DNA from: Clostridiales bacterium
GTDB lineage: Bacteria; Bacillota; Clostridia; Lachnospirales; Lachnospiraceae
Assembly (NCBI GenBank): GCA_021203285.1
Contig: JAJQBM010000188.1
Span: 1 to 10,392, forward strand
Direction: 5' to 3'
DNA: 10,392 bases
Below the pieces are notes generated by a model. The model was not told the origin of the DNA. It ran no database searches and saw nothing but the letters and a program-made list of their open reading frames with translations. Both the position numbers and the translations under genes were made by a program. Position 1 is the stretch's first letter. Each line of letters opens with the position of its first letter. Positions 1-6,465 of the stretch are shown in pieces.

Positions 1-604
1 CCGCGGTCATCTCGAAAACCTTCCGCACCAGAGAAAAACCATTGCTGTGGACGCCGGTGGAGGCCATCCCGATCAGGACATCGCCTGCCTTCAGGTTCTC
101 CCCCGTGATCCGATCCTTCCGGGCACAGACCCCCACGGCAAACCCGGCCAGATCGTACTCATCCTCCGGCATCAGACCCGGATGCTCCGCGGTCTCCCCG
201 CCGATCAGTGCGGCGTCCGACTGGATACAGCCCTCGGCCACGCCCTTCACGAGCTCGGCAATCTTTTCCGGATAATTCTACCCGCAGGCGATATAGTCGA
301 GGAAAAACAAGGGTTCTCCGCCGGCACAGGCGATATCGTTGACGCACATGGCGACCGCGTCGATGCCGATGGTGTCATGCTTGTCCATCAGGAACGCCAG
401 CTTGATCTTCGTGCCGCAGCCGTCCGTGCCGGACAGCAGAACCGGGTCCTCCATCTCCTTTATTTTCTCAAGGGAAAACGCGCCGGAAAATCCGCCCAGA
501 CCGCCAAGAACTTCCGGACGCATGGTCTTTTTTACGTGCTCCTTCATCAGCTCTACCGAGCGGTAGCCGGCCTCGATGTCGACGCCTGATGTTTTGTAAT
601 CCAT
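1..604 (-). pseudogene. purM: purM (AIR synthetase), partial at window edge, interrupted by in-frame TAG
   Basis: Phosphoribosylformylglycinamidine cyclo-ligase performs the ATP-dependent ring closure of FGAM to AIR, the fifth step of de novo purine synthesis, in the cytosol. The start is the ATG at 602-604, preceded by AAGGAG at good spacing. Family motifs are visible: SGTDGCGTK at residues 58-66, then [11 protein letters not shown] and LDYIACG. Codon 109 (278-280) is TAG, where PurM relatives usually have Lys in the context CGKN. The same frame then continues with typical PurM sequence ([10 protein letters not shown], the GGETAEHPG motif at 135-143, [21 protein letters not shown]) to the window edge, giving about 201 codons in all. 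Nothing else is broken, so a single AAG-to-TAG change explains it. As read, translation would stop at 108 residues and give an inactive fragment unless TAG is suppressed. The identification is firm. Whether the gene is dead, read through or mis-sequenced is open. It follows purE in the same run. Confidence 0.9.
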
Positions 605-632
605 TTGTGAGTCTCCTTTTTTATTATTTTGA

Positions 633-702
633 GGGACATGCACAAAAACGACTTCAACGGGGACAAAAAAGTCCCCTTATGAAGTGTTTCTGTGCATGTC
701 CC
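633..702. repeat. 70-bp near-perfect palindromic hairpin between purE and purM
   Basis: Outer arms GGGACATGCACA (633-644) and TGTGCATGTCCC (691-702) pair perfectly. A second stem, ACTTCA with TGAAGT (651-656/680-685), and an inner stem, GGGGAC-A6-GTCCCC (659-676), continue it, separated only by small mismatches or bulges. The element fills most of the purE-purM gap, starting 9 nt after the purE stop. Neither strand has a T-tract after the stem, so it is not a standard terminator. The GGGAC/GTCCC ends and the size resemble non-autonomous palindromic (REP/MITE-like) repeats of Firmicutes that are spread by IS200-type transposases. That origin is inferred, since no second copy or transposase lies in this window. 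As RNA it could separate or stabilise the purE and purM messages. Confidence 0.85.
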
Positions 703-711
703 GCCTACTTC

Positions 712-1212
712 TCAATAATCCTTCCAACCGGTTTCCTGCAATTTTTCGTCCTTGGCGACAACCTGATTCTTTAATTCTTCGGAGTATGCCTTCAGTTTTT
801 CAAGCAGCTCCGGATCTCCTGTGGCGAGGATTTTCGCCGCAAGGATGCCGGCGTTGGCTCCGCCGTTGATGGCCACGGTGGCCACCGGGATACCGCTGGG
901 CATCTGGACGATAGAGTAGAGGGAGTCCACGCCGCCCAGATCGGATGTCTTCATCGGGATGCCAATGACCGGCATGGGGAAAAGTGCCGCGCACATGCCC
1001 GGCAGATGGGCCGCCTTCCCGGCTCCCGCGATGATGACCTTATATCCGCGCTCCTCTGCGCTTTTCGCGTAATCGAAAAAGATGTCCGGCTCGCGGTGAG
1101 CGGAGATGATGCGCATCTCGTAGTCAATTCCAAATTGATCCAGTATTTCTGCTGCTTTTGACATGACGGGCATATCTGAGTCGCTGCCCATCACAATTCC
1201 TACCTTCGGCAT
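712..1212 (-). CDS. purE: N5-carboxyaminoimidazole ribonucleotide mutase (class I PurE)
   Basis: PurE moves the carboxylate of N5-CAIR to C4 to form CAIR in de novo purine synthesis, and acts as a cytosolic octamer. The 166-residue length is normal for bacterial class I PurE. Visible motifs are GSDSD (9-13, phosphate and ribose binding), ISAHR with the catalytic-region His39, and GAGKAAHLPG (63-72) holding the second conserved His. These are followed by the PVIGIPMKTS and GGVDSLYSIVQMPSGIPVA stretches diagnostic of the family. In the GAG-x-AAHLPG motif x is Lys, where Gly is common, which is a small variation. The ATG at 1212 has an excellent AGGAGG five bases upstream, and the stop is TGA. 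The gene lies 95 nt downstream of the aminopeptidase gene and precedes purM, so it probably shares their transcript. No separate promoter was convincing in the gap. Confidence 0.97.
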   Translation of the reverse strand: MPKVGIVMGSDSDMPVMSKAAEILDQFGIDYEMRIISAHREPDIFFDYAKSAEERGYKVIIAGAGKAAHLPGMCAALFPMPVIGIPMKTSDLGGVDSLYSIVQMPSGIPVATVAINGGANAGILAAKILATGDPELLEKLKAYSEELKNQVVAKDEKLQETGWKDY

Positions 1213-1307
1213 GTTTTCCTCCTCTTATCATGTGGCTGCTGTAATTTTCTCTGCATTCTTAATCGTTCATTACGACTCGCAGTCTGTTTTCGGCAAATCG
1301 ACCGGAG

Positions 1308-3380
1308 CTACTGCTCCAGCAGCGGCCCGTTCAGTTCCTCCGTTCCCTCGACCCTGAACAGTCCGTCGCGAATAATATCCGCCGTGCTCCCGTCCGGGTA
1401 AACAGCCGTGATCGCGCCCAATTCGTTATAGGGGATCGTGATATCCGTGTGACAGTTGAAATAAGCCTTCGACGGATCCTCGCTGCGCAGGACACTGACC
1501 TCGTTCTCCTTCGCCACGATGCTCTTGCCGTCCGGATTTTTCCGCTCGATCTCCTCCTCGCGGGGGTAACAGGTGTCGCCGACCGCAAAGTGAGGGCCTG
1601 TCTTCTCCGCAATCAGAATCGGCATCTTTTCCTGAATCTGATAGGTCCTCGCCATGCGGTACGCCGTGGTGTTGGTGCCGATCGCAAACTCACCCATCGG
1701 AAGCGTCTCATGGTGCATCAGCACATTGTCCTTCATATATTTCCGGTTCTCCTCCTCCGAATCAAAATTCGTGCAGGAGTACGAATCGATCATACCGTCC
1801 TTAAAAACAACCTCCAGATTCCGGTACTGAAGTCCGTTTAAGAAAACCTCCGTCACATGGAGTACGCCGTTCGTGCCGGTCAGCACCGGGGAGGTAAAGA
1901 CCTCGCCCACCGGAATATTGACATCCGCCACGCAGTTCTCAAACGCGGTCTGCTTCGCTGGATCCTCCAGCGGCCGGATGGCGACCGTCAGGTCGGTGTG
2001 GTTATCCCCGCAGCCGACGATATGAACCCGTTCTGCTCCGTCCAACACATCGATCAGCCGCTGCTGGATCGTCTGGTACTTCTTGTAATCCAGCGTGTTG
2101 ACCTTCACCGTCTCGGCAAAAATCTCCTCAAACTGCGCCCCGATCTCCGGCGTCGGGTAGGCAATGATCGTAAAGCTACTCTCCTCGGCGGAGATGTATT
2201 TGTAAACCGTCGCGCTACGCTCCGAGGTGAAGTAGACATTCAGCTTCTGCTGCTCCTCATCGTAGTGAATCGCCGCGTCCTTATTCTCCGGGGAGAACGG
2301 CGCCTCGCCGAAGACCTCCACCACAGCCGGCCCCGCGTACACCAACGCCTCCTCCCTGTGCTGCTCAAACACCGTCCGCTGCACTTCCAGATAGCGCTCC
2401 ACAAACGCCTTGTCAAAGTAATAGGCCTTATCCTCCCGGTGATCGAAATCATACTGGCGGTTCACAGAAGTAGAGTAAATCCCCTGCTTGTAAGACCCCT
2501 TGTTTTCAAAGGAAGAAACCGGCTCCCGATCCACCGTGGCAGCAAGACCCAGCTCCCGAAGATTCCCGATCGCCGCACGCATCATCCGCTCAAAGCCGAT
2601 GGGAAAATCCAGCTCCGCCGTCCGCTTTTTGGAGAGGTCAATCCCGGCGTTCTCAAAACCGATCCGGTAGCCCTCTGTGTAGGTGTCCGCCATGGCCTGA
2701 ATCTCCTCCTGCGGCAGCGTTCCCAGAAACCGCGCGATGGCCAGGTCATTTTCACTCACCGGGAGTCCGTAGCTGTACAGGTAGCGCAGATCGTCCAGAT
2801 CCGCGTTCATGATGATATCGACGAAAAAGTTCTCCTCCGGGCAGATCATATCATGAATTATATTTTCCAGAAAAACCTCGCTGTAATCGTGGAAAAACCA
2901 GTAGACGGTGTCCTTTGCCTCCTTCAGATCGTCCTCCTCCAGCGCATTGTACACCTGGACGAAAAGCTCCAGAAACAGCGTCAGCTCCGTCTGTCTGCCC
3001 CGAAACGCCCACGCAATACAGCTCTCCATCTCCGAGCAGAGCAGACTCAGAAGCTGCCCGGCCTCACGGCCGAGCTTCTCCGCCGCATAAGCCGGATTCG
3101 CATAGCTCGCGCCATAATTCTCCGGAGCGATATGCGCATACAAGTCGGCCTGATCCCGCTGACACTCCTCCAACGTCCGCTGCGCCAGCCGTCCGTCCTG
3201 TTTTTTCTCATAGATCTCAATGGTTTTCAGGAGAAATGCCGCCCCTTTGGCGAAATAATCCTGATATTTTTCCGGAACAAGGCATTCGGAAGCGATCCGC
3301 GAAATACGGTCGACCATCAGATTGTACCGCTCCCCGATCAGCTCCGTCTCCGGTTTGTTCCATGCTGTATCTGCCATCAT
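1308..3380 (-). CDS. M29-family metallo-aminopeptidase with long N-terminal extension
   Basis: This is a cytosolic exopeptidase releasing N-terminal residues from peptides, probably for turnover or peptide use. The C-terminal half has the M29 (AmpS/PepS/aminopeptidase T) metal site in order: Glu493 in GEVFTSP, Glu564 in MGEFAIGTN, His597 in GPHFAVGD, and His644 and Asp646 in CHTDITIPY. The protein is 690 residues, while classical M29 enzymes are about 410. The extra N-terminal portion of roughly 300 residues is acidic and looks helical, with no signal peptide or membrane segment. Such long forms are known as uncharacterised clostridial leucyl aminopeptidases, and the role of the extension is unknown. 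Tandem ATGs sit at 3380 and 3377. The AGGG ribosome site is very close to the first, so the second may be the true start. The stop is TAG. The gene lies 86 nt after the small membrane protein gene and 95 nt before purE. Confidence 0.9.
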   Translation of the reverse strand: MMADTAWNKPETELIGERYNLMVDRISRIASECLVPEKYQDYFAKGAAFLLKTIEIYEKKQDGRLAQRTLEECQRDQADLYAHIAPENYGASYANPAYAAEKLGREAGQLLSLLCSEMESCIAWAFRGRQTELTLFLELFVQVYNALEEDDLKEAKDTVYWFFHDYSEVFLENIIHDMICPEENFFVDIIMNADLDDLRYLYSYGLPVSENDLAIARFLGTLPQEEIQAMADTYTEGYRIGFENAGIDLSKKRTAELDFPIGFERMMRAAIGNLRELGLAATVDREPVSSFENKGSYKQGIYSTSVNRQYDFDHREDKAYYFDKAFVERYLEVQRTVFEQHREEALVYAGPAVVEVFGEAPFSPENKDAAIHYDEEQQKLNVYFTSERSATVYKYISAEESSFTIIAYPTPEIGAQFEEIFAETVKVNTLDYKKYQTIQQRLIDVLDGAERVHIVGCGDNHTDLTVAIRPLEDPAKQTAFENCVADVNIPVGEVFTSPVLTGTNGVLHVTEVFLNGLQYRNLEVVFKDGMIDSYSCTNFDSEEENRKYMKDNVLMHHETLPMGEFAIGTNTTAYRMARTYQIQEKMPILIAEKTGPHFAVGDTCYPREEEIERKNPDGKSIVAKENEVSVLRSEDPSKAYFNCHTDITIPYNELGAITAVYPDGSTADIIRDGLFRVEGTEELNGPLLEQ

Positions 3381-3425
3381 GTTCCCTCGCTTTCTTATTT
3401 ATTTCGAAGATATGATGATACTTAC

Positions 3426-3457
3426 GGATTTCTTCGCACCATGTGCTCTCGAAATCC
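3426..3457 (-). other. Intercistronic hairpin upstream of the aminopeptidase gene
   Basis: A 7-bp outer stem (GGATTTC 3426-3432 with GAAATCC 3451-3457) and a 4-bp inner stem (GCAC/GTGC) enclose a 3-nt loop, with a small internal loop between them. It occupies the gap between the small membrane protein stop and the aminopeptidase start. No T-run follows on the minus strand, so it is not a typical terminator. It may act as an RNA processing or stability element, or be incidental. Confidence 0.45.
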
Positions 3458-3466
3458 TCAAAACAC

Positions 3467-3805
3467 TCATAATCCATATGCATACAATCCGCCCAACAAC
3501 GCTGTCATGATAATTCCGAGCGTCAGACTGACGCGCGGCGGAACCGGCCGCACCTTTTCCTCCCGAACCGCGAGAATTCCAAGGATGAGCGCACCTGCTG
3601 CCAGCACCAGAGCGATCAGTCCGACGCTGCCCACAAGCACCTCCGCCTCTCCCCCGCGGTAAAACGAGAGACCGACGGACACTGCGAACAGCACCGCCGC
3701 CAGCAGCGCGGATATCATACCGATCCATCCGGTCACGGAATGCTTCAGATCCCGCATTCTCTTCTTGCGCGTCTTGCGAAAATATTCTCTTCTCTTGCTC
3801 GCCAT
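3467..3805 (-). CDS. Small three-helix membrane protein (DUF6142-like, unknown function)
   Basis: This 112-residue protein has a strongly basic N-terminus (RRE, RKTRKKR, residues 5-16) followed by three hydrophobic segments at about 26-49, 57-82 and 93-112. It should be an inner-membrane protein with the basic N-terminus in the cytoplasm by the positive-inside rule. There is no cleavable signal and no catalytic motif. The layout, with a basic head, a KHS motif and three helices, matches small Clostridia proteins I associate with DUF6142, but this was recalled and not searched. The ATG at 3805 is chosen because GGAGG lies five bases upstream. An upstream GTG at 3817 lacks a site. It begins 24 nt after the VanZ-like gene ends, so the two are probably cotranslated. 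Stop is TGA. Function is not known. Confidence 0.75.
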   Translation of the reverse strand: MASKRREYFRKTRKKRMRDLKHSVTGWIGMISALLAAVLFAVSVGLSFYRGGEAEVLVGSVGLIALVLAAGALILGILAVREEKVRPVPPRVSLTLGIIMTALLGGLYAYGL

Positions 3806-3829
3806 ACATTCCTCCACACACGGCGCCGC

Positions 3830-4324
3830 CTAACTCTTTTTCCCGGCGGCTGCCCTGCGGCGGTCTGCCGCCGCGTCCCTTTTGTGCTGGACACCCAGAT
3901 AGATCAGTACCCCGATCGCACTTCCCACTGTATTCAGGAGAAGATCGTCCACATCAAAGCTCCCGGTCTTCGTAAGTAACTGCACGCACTCCACGACCAG
4001 ACTCAGCTAAAACCCGAGCAGGACGACACGAAAAAATCCCCTGAGCCGCCGGCACATGGCGGGCACTAGGAAGCCAAACGGCATAAAAATCAGGATATTC
4101 CCTGCCAGATTTAAAATCGCCGCCGTCCGTCCGATCTGCTCACGGTACACCCAAAACCGCCGAATCTCACGGAAAGGAATCAGGTTATAGTGATAATTCC
4201 GATCCGTCCACGGCCTGCCGAATCGCTCCGCAAAGAAAAGGAAGTAGACCATTGCTGCGATATGCAGGGCAAAGAGAACCCAGCATAAAAGCCTCATACT
4301 CTTTTTATGCTTACTGATGAACAT
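3830..4324 (-). pseudogene. VanZ-like membrane protein, interrupted by in-frame TAG at codon 106
   Basis: VanZ-like proteins are small multi-spanning membrane proteins. VanZ itself gives low-level teicoplanin resistance, but most chromosomal relatives have no settled role. The frame begins at ATG 4324, with AAGGA eight bases upstream, 11 nt after pyrE. It shows hydrophobic segments at about 11-32, 68-90, 97-115 and 128-145, plus family signatures NLIPFREI (47-54), NLAGNILIFMPFGFLVP (72-88) and, past the TAG, VECVQL and GSFDVDDLLLNTVG (121-134). The TAG at 4007-4009 falls inside the third segment, between LLGF and LSLVVE, where a hydrophobic or small residue is expected; TTG or TCG would need one base change. 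With the TAG read, the protein is 164 residues and ends at another TAG (3830-3832). As written only 105 residues would be made, without the conserved acidic and Gln region. Confidence 0.82.
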
Positions 4325-4335
4325 GCAAAAAATCC

Positions 4336-5013
4336 TTATTTTGTACCATACTGCTCATAGTATGCGTCAATCGCGGCCTTTAATGTATCGTCGATGATAA
4401 TCCGTCCGTTTCTCGGCTGGTTGTAGAGATACTCCACCACCTCCGCCATCGTCACGATCGCGCCCGTCTCAAACCCGTAAAGATCGCGGATCTCGTCCAG
4501 CGCGGACTTCTCCCCGCCCTTTCCGACCTCCATGCGGTTCAAAGAAACCATCAGACCCACGATCGTCACATCTCCCTGTGCTTTTATAATAGGAAATGTC
4601 TCCTCGATCGACTTGCCGGATGTCGTCACATCCTCGATGATCACCACGCGATCTCCGTCCGAGATCCCGCTGCCCAGCAGAATCCCGGCATCGCCGTGAT
4701 CCTTGGCCTCCTTGCGGTTTGAGCAGTAGCGGACCTCCTTCCCATACAGGTCAAAAAAAGCGATCGCCGTCACAACCGCCAGAGGGATCCCCTTGTACGC
4801 GGGGCCGAACAGCACATCAAAATCCGTGCCGTATTTGTCATGAATCGCTTTTGCATAGTAAACGCCCAGCCGCTGTAGCTGGGAACCGGTGACATAGGCG
4901 CCCGCATTCATAAAAAATGGGGACTTGCGTCCGCTCTTTAATGTAAACTCTCCGAACTTTAAAACGACGGACTCCACCATAAAATCTATAAATTCCTGCT
5001 TGTACTGTTCCAT
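4336..5013 (-). CDS. pyrE: Orotate phosphoribosyltransferase
   Basis: PyrE joins orotate to PRPP to give OMP, the fifth step of de novo pyrimidine synthesis, and works as a cytosolic dimer. The PRPP-binding signature VVIIEDVTTSGKS lies near residues 123-135. FGPAYKGIPLA (about 69-79) and the flexible-loop KDHG (104-107) are also present. At 225 residues it matches the longer clostridial form. I choose ATG 5013 because AAGGAG lies about eight bases before it. The in-frame ATG at 5034 has no ribosome site and sits almost on the predicted transcription start. The stop is TAA. It is the first gene of the long minus-strand run, directly behind a good promoter. The leader is only about 30 nt, leaving no room for a PyrR-type attenuator. 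Other pyr genes are absent from the window. Confidence 0.97.
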   Translation of the reverse strand: MEQYKQEFIDFMVESVVLKFGEFTLKSGRKSPFFMNAGAYVTGSQLQRLGVYYAKAIHDKYGTDFDVLFGPAYKGIPLAVVTAIAFFDLYGKEVRYCSNRKEAKDHGDAGILLGSGISDGDRVVIIEDVTTSGKSIEETFPIIKAQGDVTIVGLMVSLNRMEVGKGGEKSALDEIRDLYGFETGAIVTMAEVVEYLYNQPRNGRIIIDDTLKAAIDAYYEQYGTK

Positions 5014-5048
5014 AACGGTACGCTCCTTGTTCATAAAAAGATAGGTTT

Positions 5049-5077
5049 AGTATAGCATTTCAAATCACGGGATTCAA
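5049..5077 (-). promoter_or_regulatory. Sigma-70-type promoter for the pyrE run
   Basis: On the minus strand the -35 box TTGAAT (5072-5077) and -10 box TATACT (5049-5054) are separated by exactly 17 bases, with TGC immediately before the -10 (extended -10). Transcription should start near 5042, about 29 nt before the pyrE ATG. It is probably the main promoter for pyrE through purM. Confidence 0.8.
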
Positions 5078-5102
5078 TAGGATTTTGCCGGAATTGTAAA
5101 CC

Positions 5103-6215
5103 CTATTTGAGCGGCCGGTACGGTTCAATCCCGGCCTCCGAAAAGCTGCTCATTTTCCGGTACACCTCCACCGCCATGTCCAGAAGCGGAAACAGCGCCG
5201 CCGCGCCGCTCCCCTCGCCGAGCCGCATATCACAAGTCAGGAATGCCTCCTTCCCGAGCGCATCCAGCAGGCGCCGCGCCGCGGGCTCCACGGAGACATG
5301 GGAGGCCAGAATATACGGCGCACACGCGGGCGCAATCCGCACCGCCGTCAGCGCCGCCACGGAGGAGAGAAATCCGTCCATCACCACGGAAATCCCGCTG
5401 CACGCTCCTCCGAGGAACAGTCCGGCCATCCCAGCAATATCAAAGCCGCCGATCTTTGCCAGAACATCAAACGGGTCTGCCGGATCCGGCCGGTGCAGGT
5501 CGATGGCCCGGCGAATCACGCGAATCTTTCGCTCCAGTCCCTCCGAGGAGAGACCCGCGCCCCGCCCGGTCACCTCCCTTGCCGGAGCTCCAAGCAACAC
5601 CGCCGTCATGGCGCTCCCCACCGTTGTGTTTCCTATTCCCATCTCACCAGCTGCCAGAATCCGGTATCCCGCTTCCCGCAGTTCGCAGGCTTTCTGCATA
5701 CCGACCCGGACGGCCGCCGCAGCCTGTTCACGGGTCATGGCCGGTTCGATTGCCATGTTCTTCGTCCCGTATGCGATCTTTCGCTTTTCCACACGCGGCG
5801 TGTCAACCGCCATCCCGATATCTACCGGAAAAAGATCCGCACCGGATTTCCGGCACAGAATCGCCGCGCAGGATTTCCCATCAAGGAAATTCTCCGCCAC
5901 CGTTGCCGTGACCTCCGGTCCACACTGGGAAATCCCCTCGGCCACGACACCGTTGTCCGCGCAGAATACAACCAACGCCTTTTTCTCAACAGAAACCTCC
6001 GGCGTCCGCGTCACTCCCGCGATCTGCACCACCGCGTCCTCCAGCTTACCGAGGCTTCCGAGCGGTTTCCCCAAGCCGTCCCAACGTAGGCGCGCGACTT
6101 TTTCAGCCTCCTTATCCGGCGGCAGAATTTTGTCCGCGATCTGACGGATCTCCTCTTCATTCTCCGCAGGCCGGTCTGTCTCATGCAATTTTTGTATCGT
6201 CATTTTCCCGCTCAC
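5103..6215 (-). CDS. cobT: Nicotinate-nucleotide--dimethylbenzimidazole phosphoribosyltransferase
   Basis: CobT activates the lower-ligand base of cobalamin by transferring phosphoribose from nicotinate mononucleotide to DMB or a related base, in late nucleotide-loop assembly. Signatures are GKPLGSLG near the N-terminus, CADNGV, GEMGIGNTT, the GRGAGL and KIGGFDIAGM stretches, and LGEGSGAA near the C-terminus, whose Glu (about residue 334) matches the catalytic base of the Salmonella enzyme. The length of about 370 residues is close to normal. The start is uncertain. GTG 6215 has GGAGG at suitable spacing and is used here; ATG 6203 is the alternative, and the open frame extends to GTG 6242. 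The stop is TAG. No other cobalamin gene is adjacent, so this looks like a salvage or late-step gene standing alone. No cobalamin riboswitch fits in its leader of about 40 nt. Confidence 0.95.
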   Translation of the reverse strand: MSGKMTIQKLHETDRPAENEEEIRQIADKILPPDKEAEKVARLRWDGLGKPLGSLGKLEDAVVQIAGVTRTPEVSVEKKALVVFCADNGVVAEGISQCGPEVTATVAENFLDGKSCAAILCRKSGADLFPVDIGMAVDTPRVEKRKIAYGTKNMAIEPAMTREQAAAAVRVGMQKACELREAGYRILAAGEMGIGNTTVGSAMTAVLLGAPAREVTGRGAGLSSEGLERKIRVIRRAIDLHRPDPADPFDVLAKIGGFDIAGMAGLFLGGACSGISVVMDGFLSSVAALTAVRIAPACAPYILASHVSVEPAARRLLDALGKEAFLTCDMRLGEGSGAAALFPLLDMAVEVYRKMSSFSEAGIEPYRPLK

Positions 6216-6262
6216 AGTCTCCTCCGCATTTCTCCGGCTCACACATTTTATATCACGACCCG

Positions 6263-6291
6263 ATTATAGAATTGCCCCTTAGGTTTGTCAA
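6263..6291 (-). promoter_or_regulatory. Consensus sigma-70 promoter for cobT with overlapping inverted repeat
   Basis: The minus strand reads TTGACA (6286-6291), a 17-base spacer and TATAAT (6263-6268), a perfect consensus. The start should be near 6256, about 40 nt before the cobT GTG. An inverted repeat, AGAATTG (6268-6274) and CAATTCT (6289-6295), overlaps both boxes with arm centres 21 bp apart. This is a plausible repressor operator, although no regulator can be named. Confidence 0.85.
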
Positions 6292-6348
6292 TTCTGCATA
6301 GGGGAAGGGATTTATAAAAAAGTTTCACTTCATTCACAAAAAATCGCG

Positions 6349-6377
6349 TGTTTTCCGAAAATCGTTTAAGCTATAAT
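6349..6377 (+). promoter_or_regulatory. Probable promoter for the beta-helix gene
   Basis: A perfect -10 box TATAAT lies at 6372-6377. The -35 position at 17-base spacing (6349-6354, TGTTTT) is a weak match. An A/T-rich stretch upstream (about 6310-6345) could act as an UP element. The start would fall near 6384, just before the leader hairpin. It is divergent from the cobT promoter. Confidence 0.55.
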
Positions 6378-6389
6378 ATCTATACGCGA

Positions 6390-6416
6390 ACTCGGAAAAC
6401 CGCAGGTTTTCCGAGT
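6390..6416 (+). promoter_or_regulatory. 5' leader stem-loop of the beta-helix mRNA
   Basis: A perfect 12-bp stem, ACTCGGAAAACC with GGTTTTCCGAGT, closes a GCA triloop. It starts about 6 nt after the predicted transcription start and ends 49 nt before the ATG. No T-run follows, so it is not an attenuator terminator. A stable hairpin at the extreme 5' end typically protects abundant mRNAs from decay. A protein-binding role is also possible. Confidence 0.7.
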
Positions 6417-6465
6417 CTCTGCCCGATCTTGCATATACGATATAACAAACAGAAAGGGGAATACA

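Noticed and set aside
47..589. 180-residue plus-strand frame opposite purM
   Set aside because: It is antisense to conserved PurM sequence and has no ribosome site. The purM stop does not make the opposite strand coding.
1302..1319. Short hairpin over the aminopeptidase TAG as a terminator
   Set aside because: The stem is about 7 bp with a G-T pair and no T-run follows, so termination before purE is not supported.
1857..3662. 601-residue plus-strand open frame across the aminopeptidase and membrane protein genes
   Set aside because: It is antisense to a gene with clear M29 motifs, is dominated by Arg, Leu and Val, has no ribosome site and no recognisable domain; it is open because of codon bias on the other strand.
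5014..5048. PyrR-type attenuator before pyrE
   Set aside because: The predicted leader is about 30 nt, too short for the anti-antiterminator and terminator structures.
5107..6144. Plus-strand frames of 222-345 residues opposite cobT
   Set aside because: They are Ser/Pro/Arg-rich shadows of cobT with no start signals.
6216..6465. Cobalamin riboswitch between cobT and the beta-helix gene
   Set aside because: The cobT promoter lies only about 40 nt from the start codon, leaving no space for the roughly 200-nt aptamer, and no B12-box sequence was seen.
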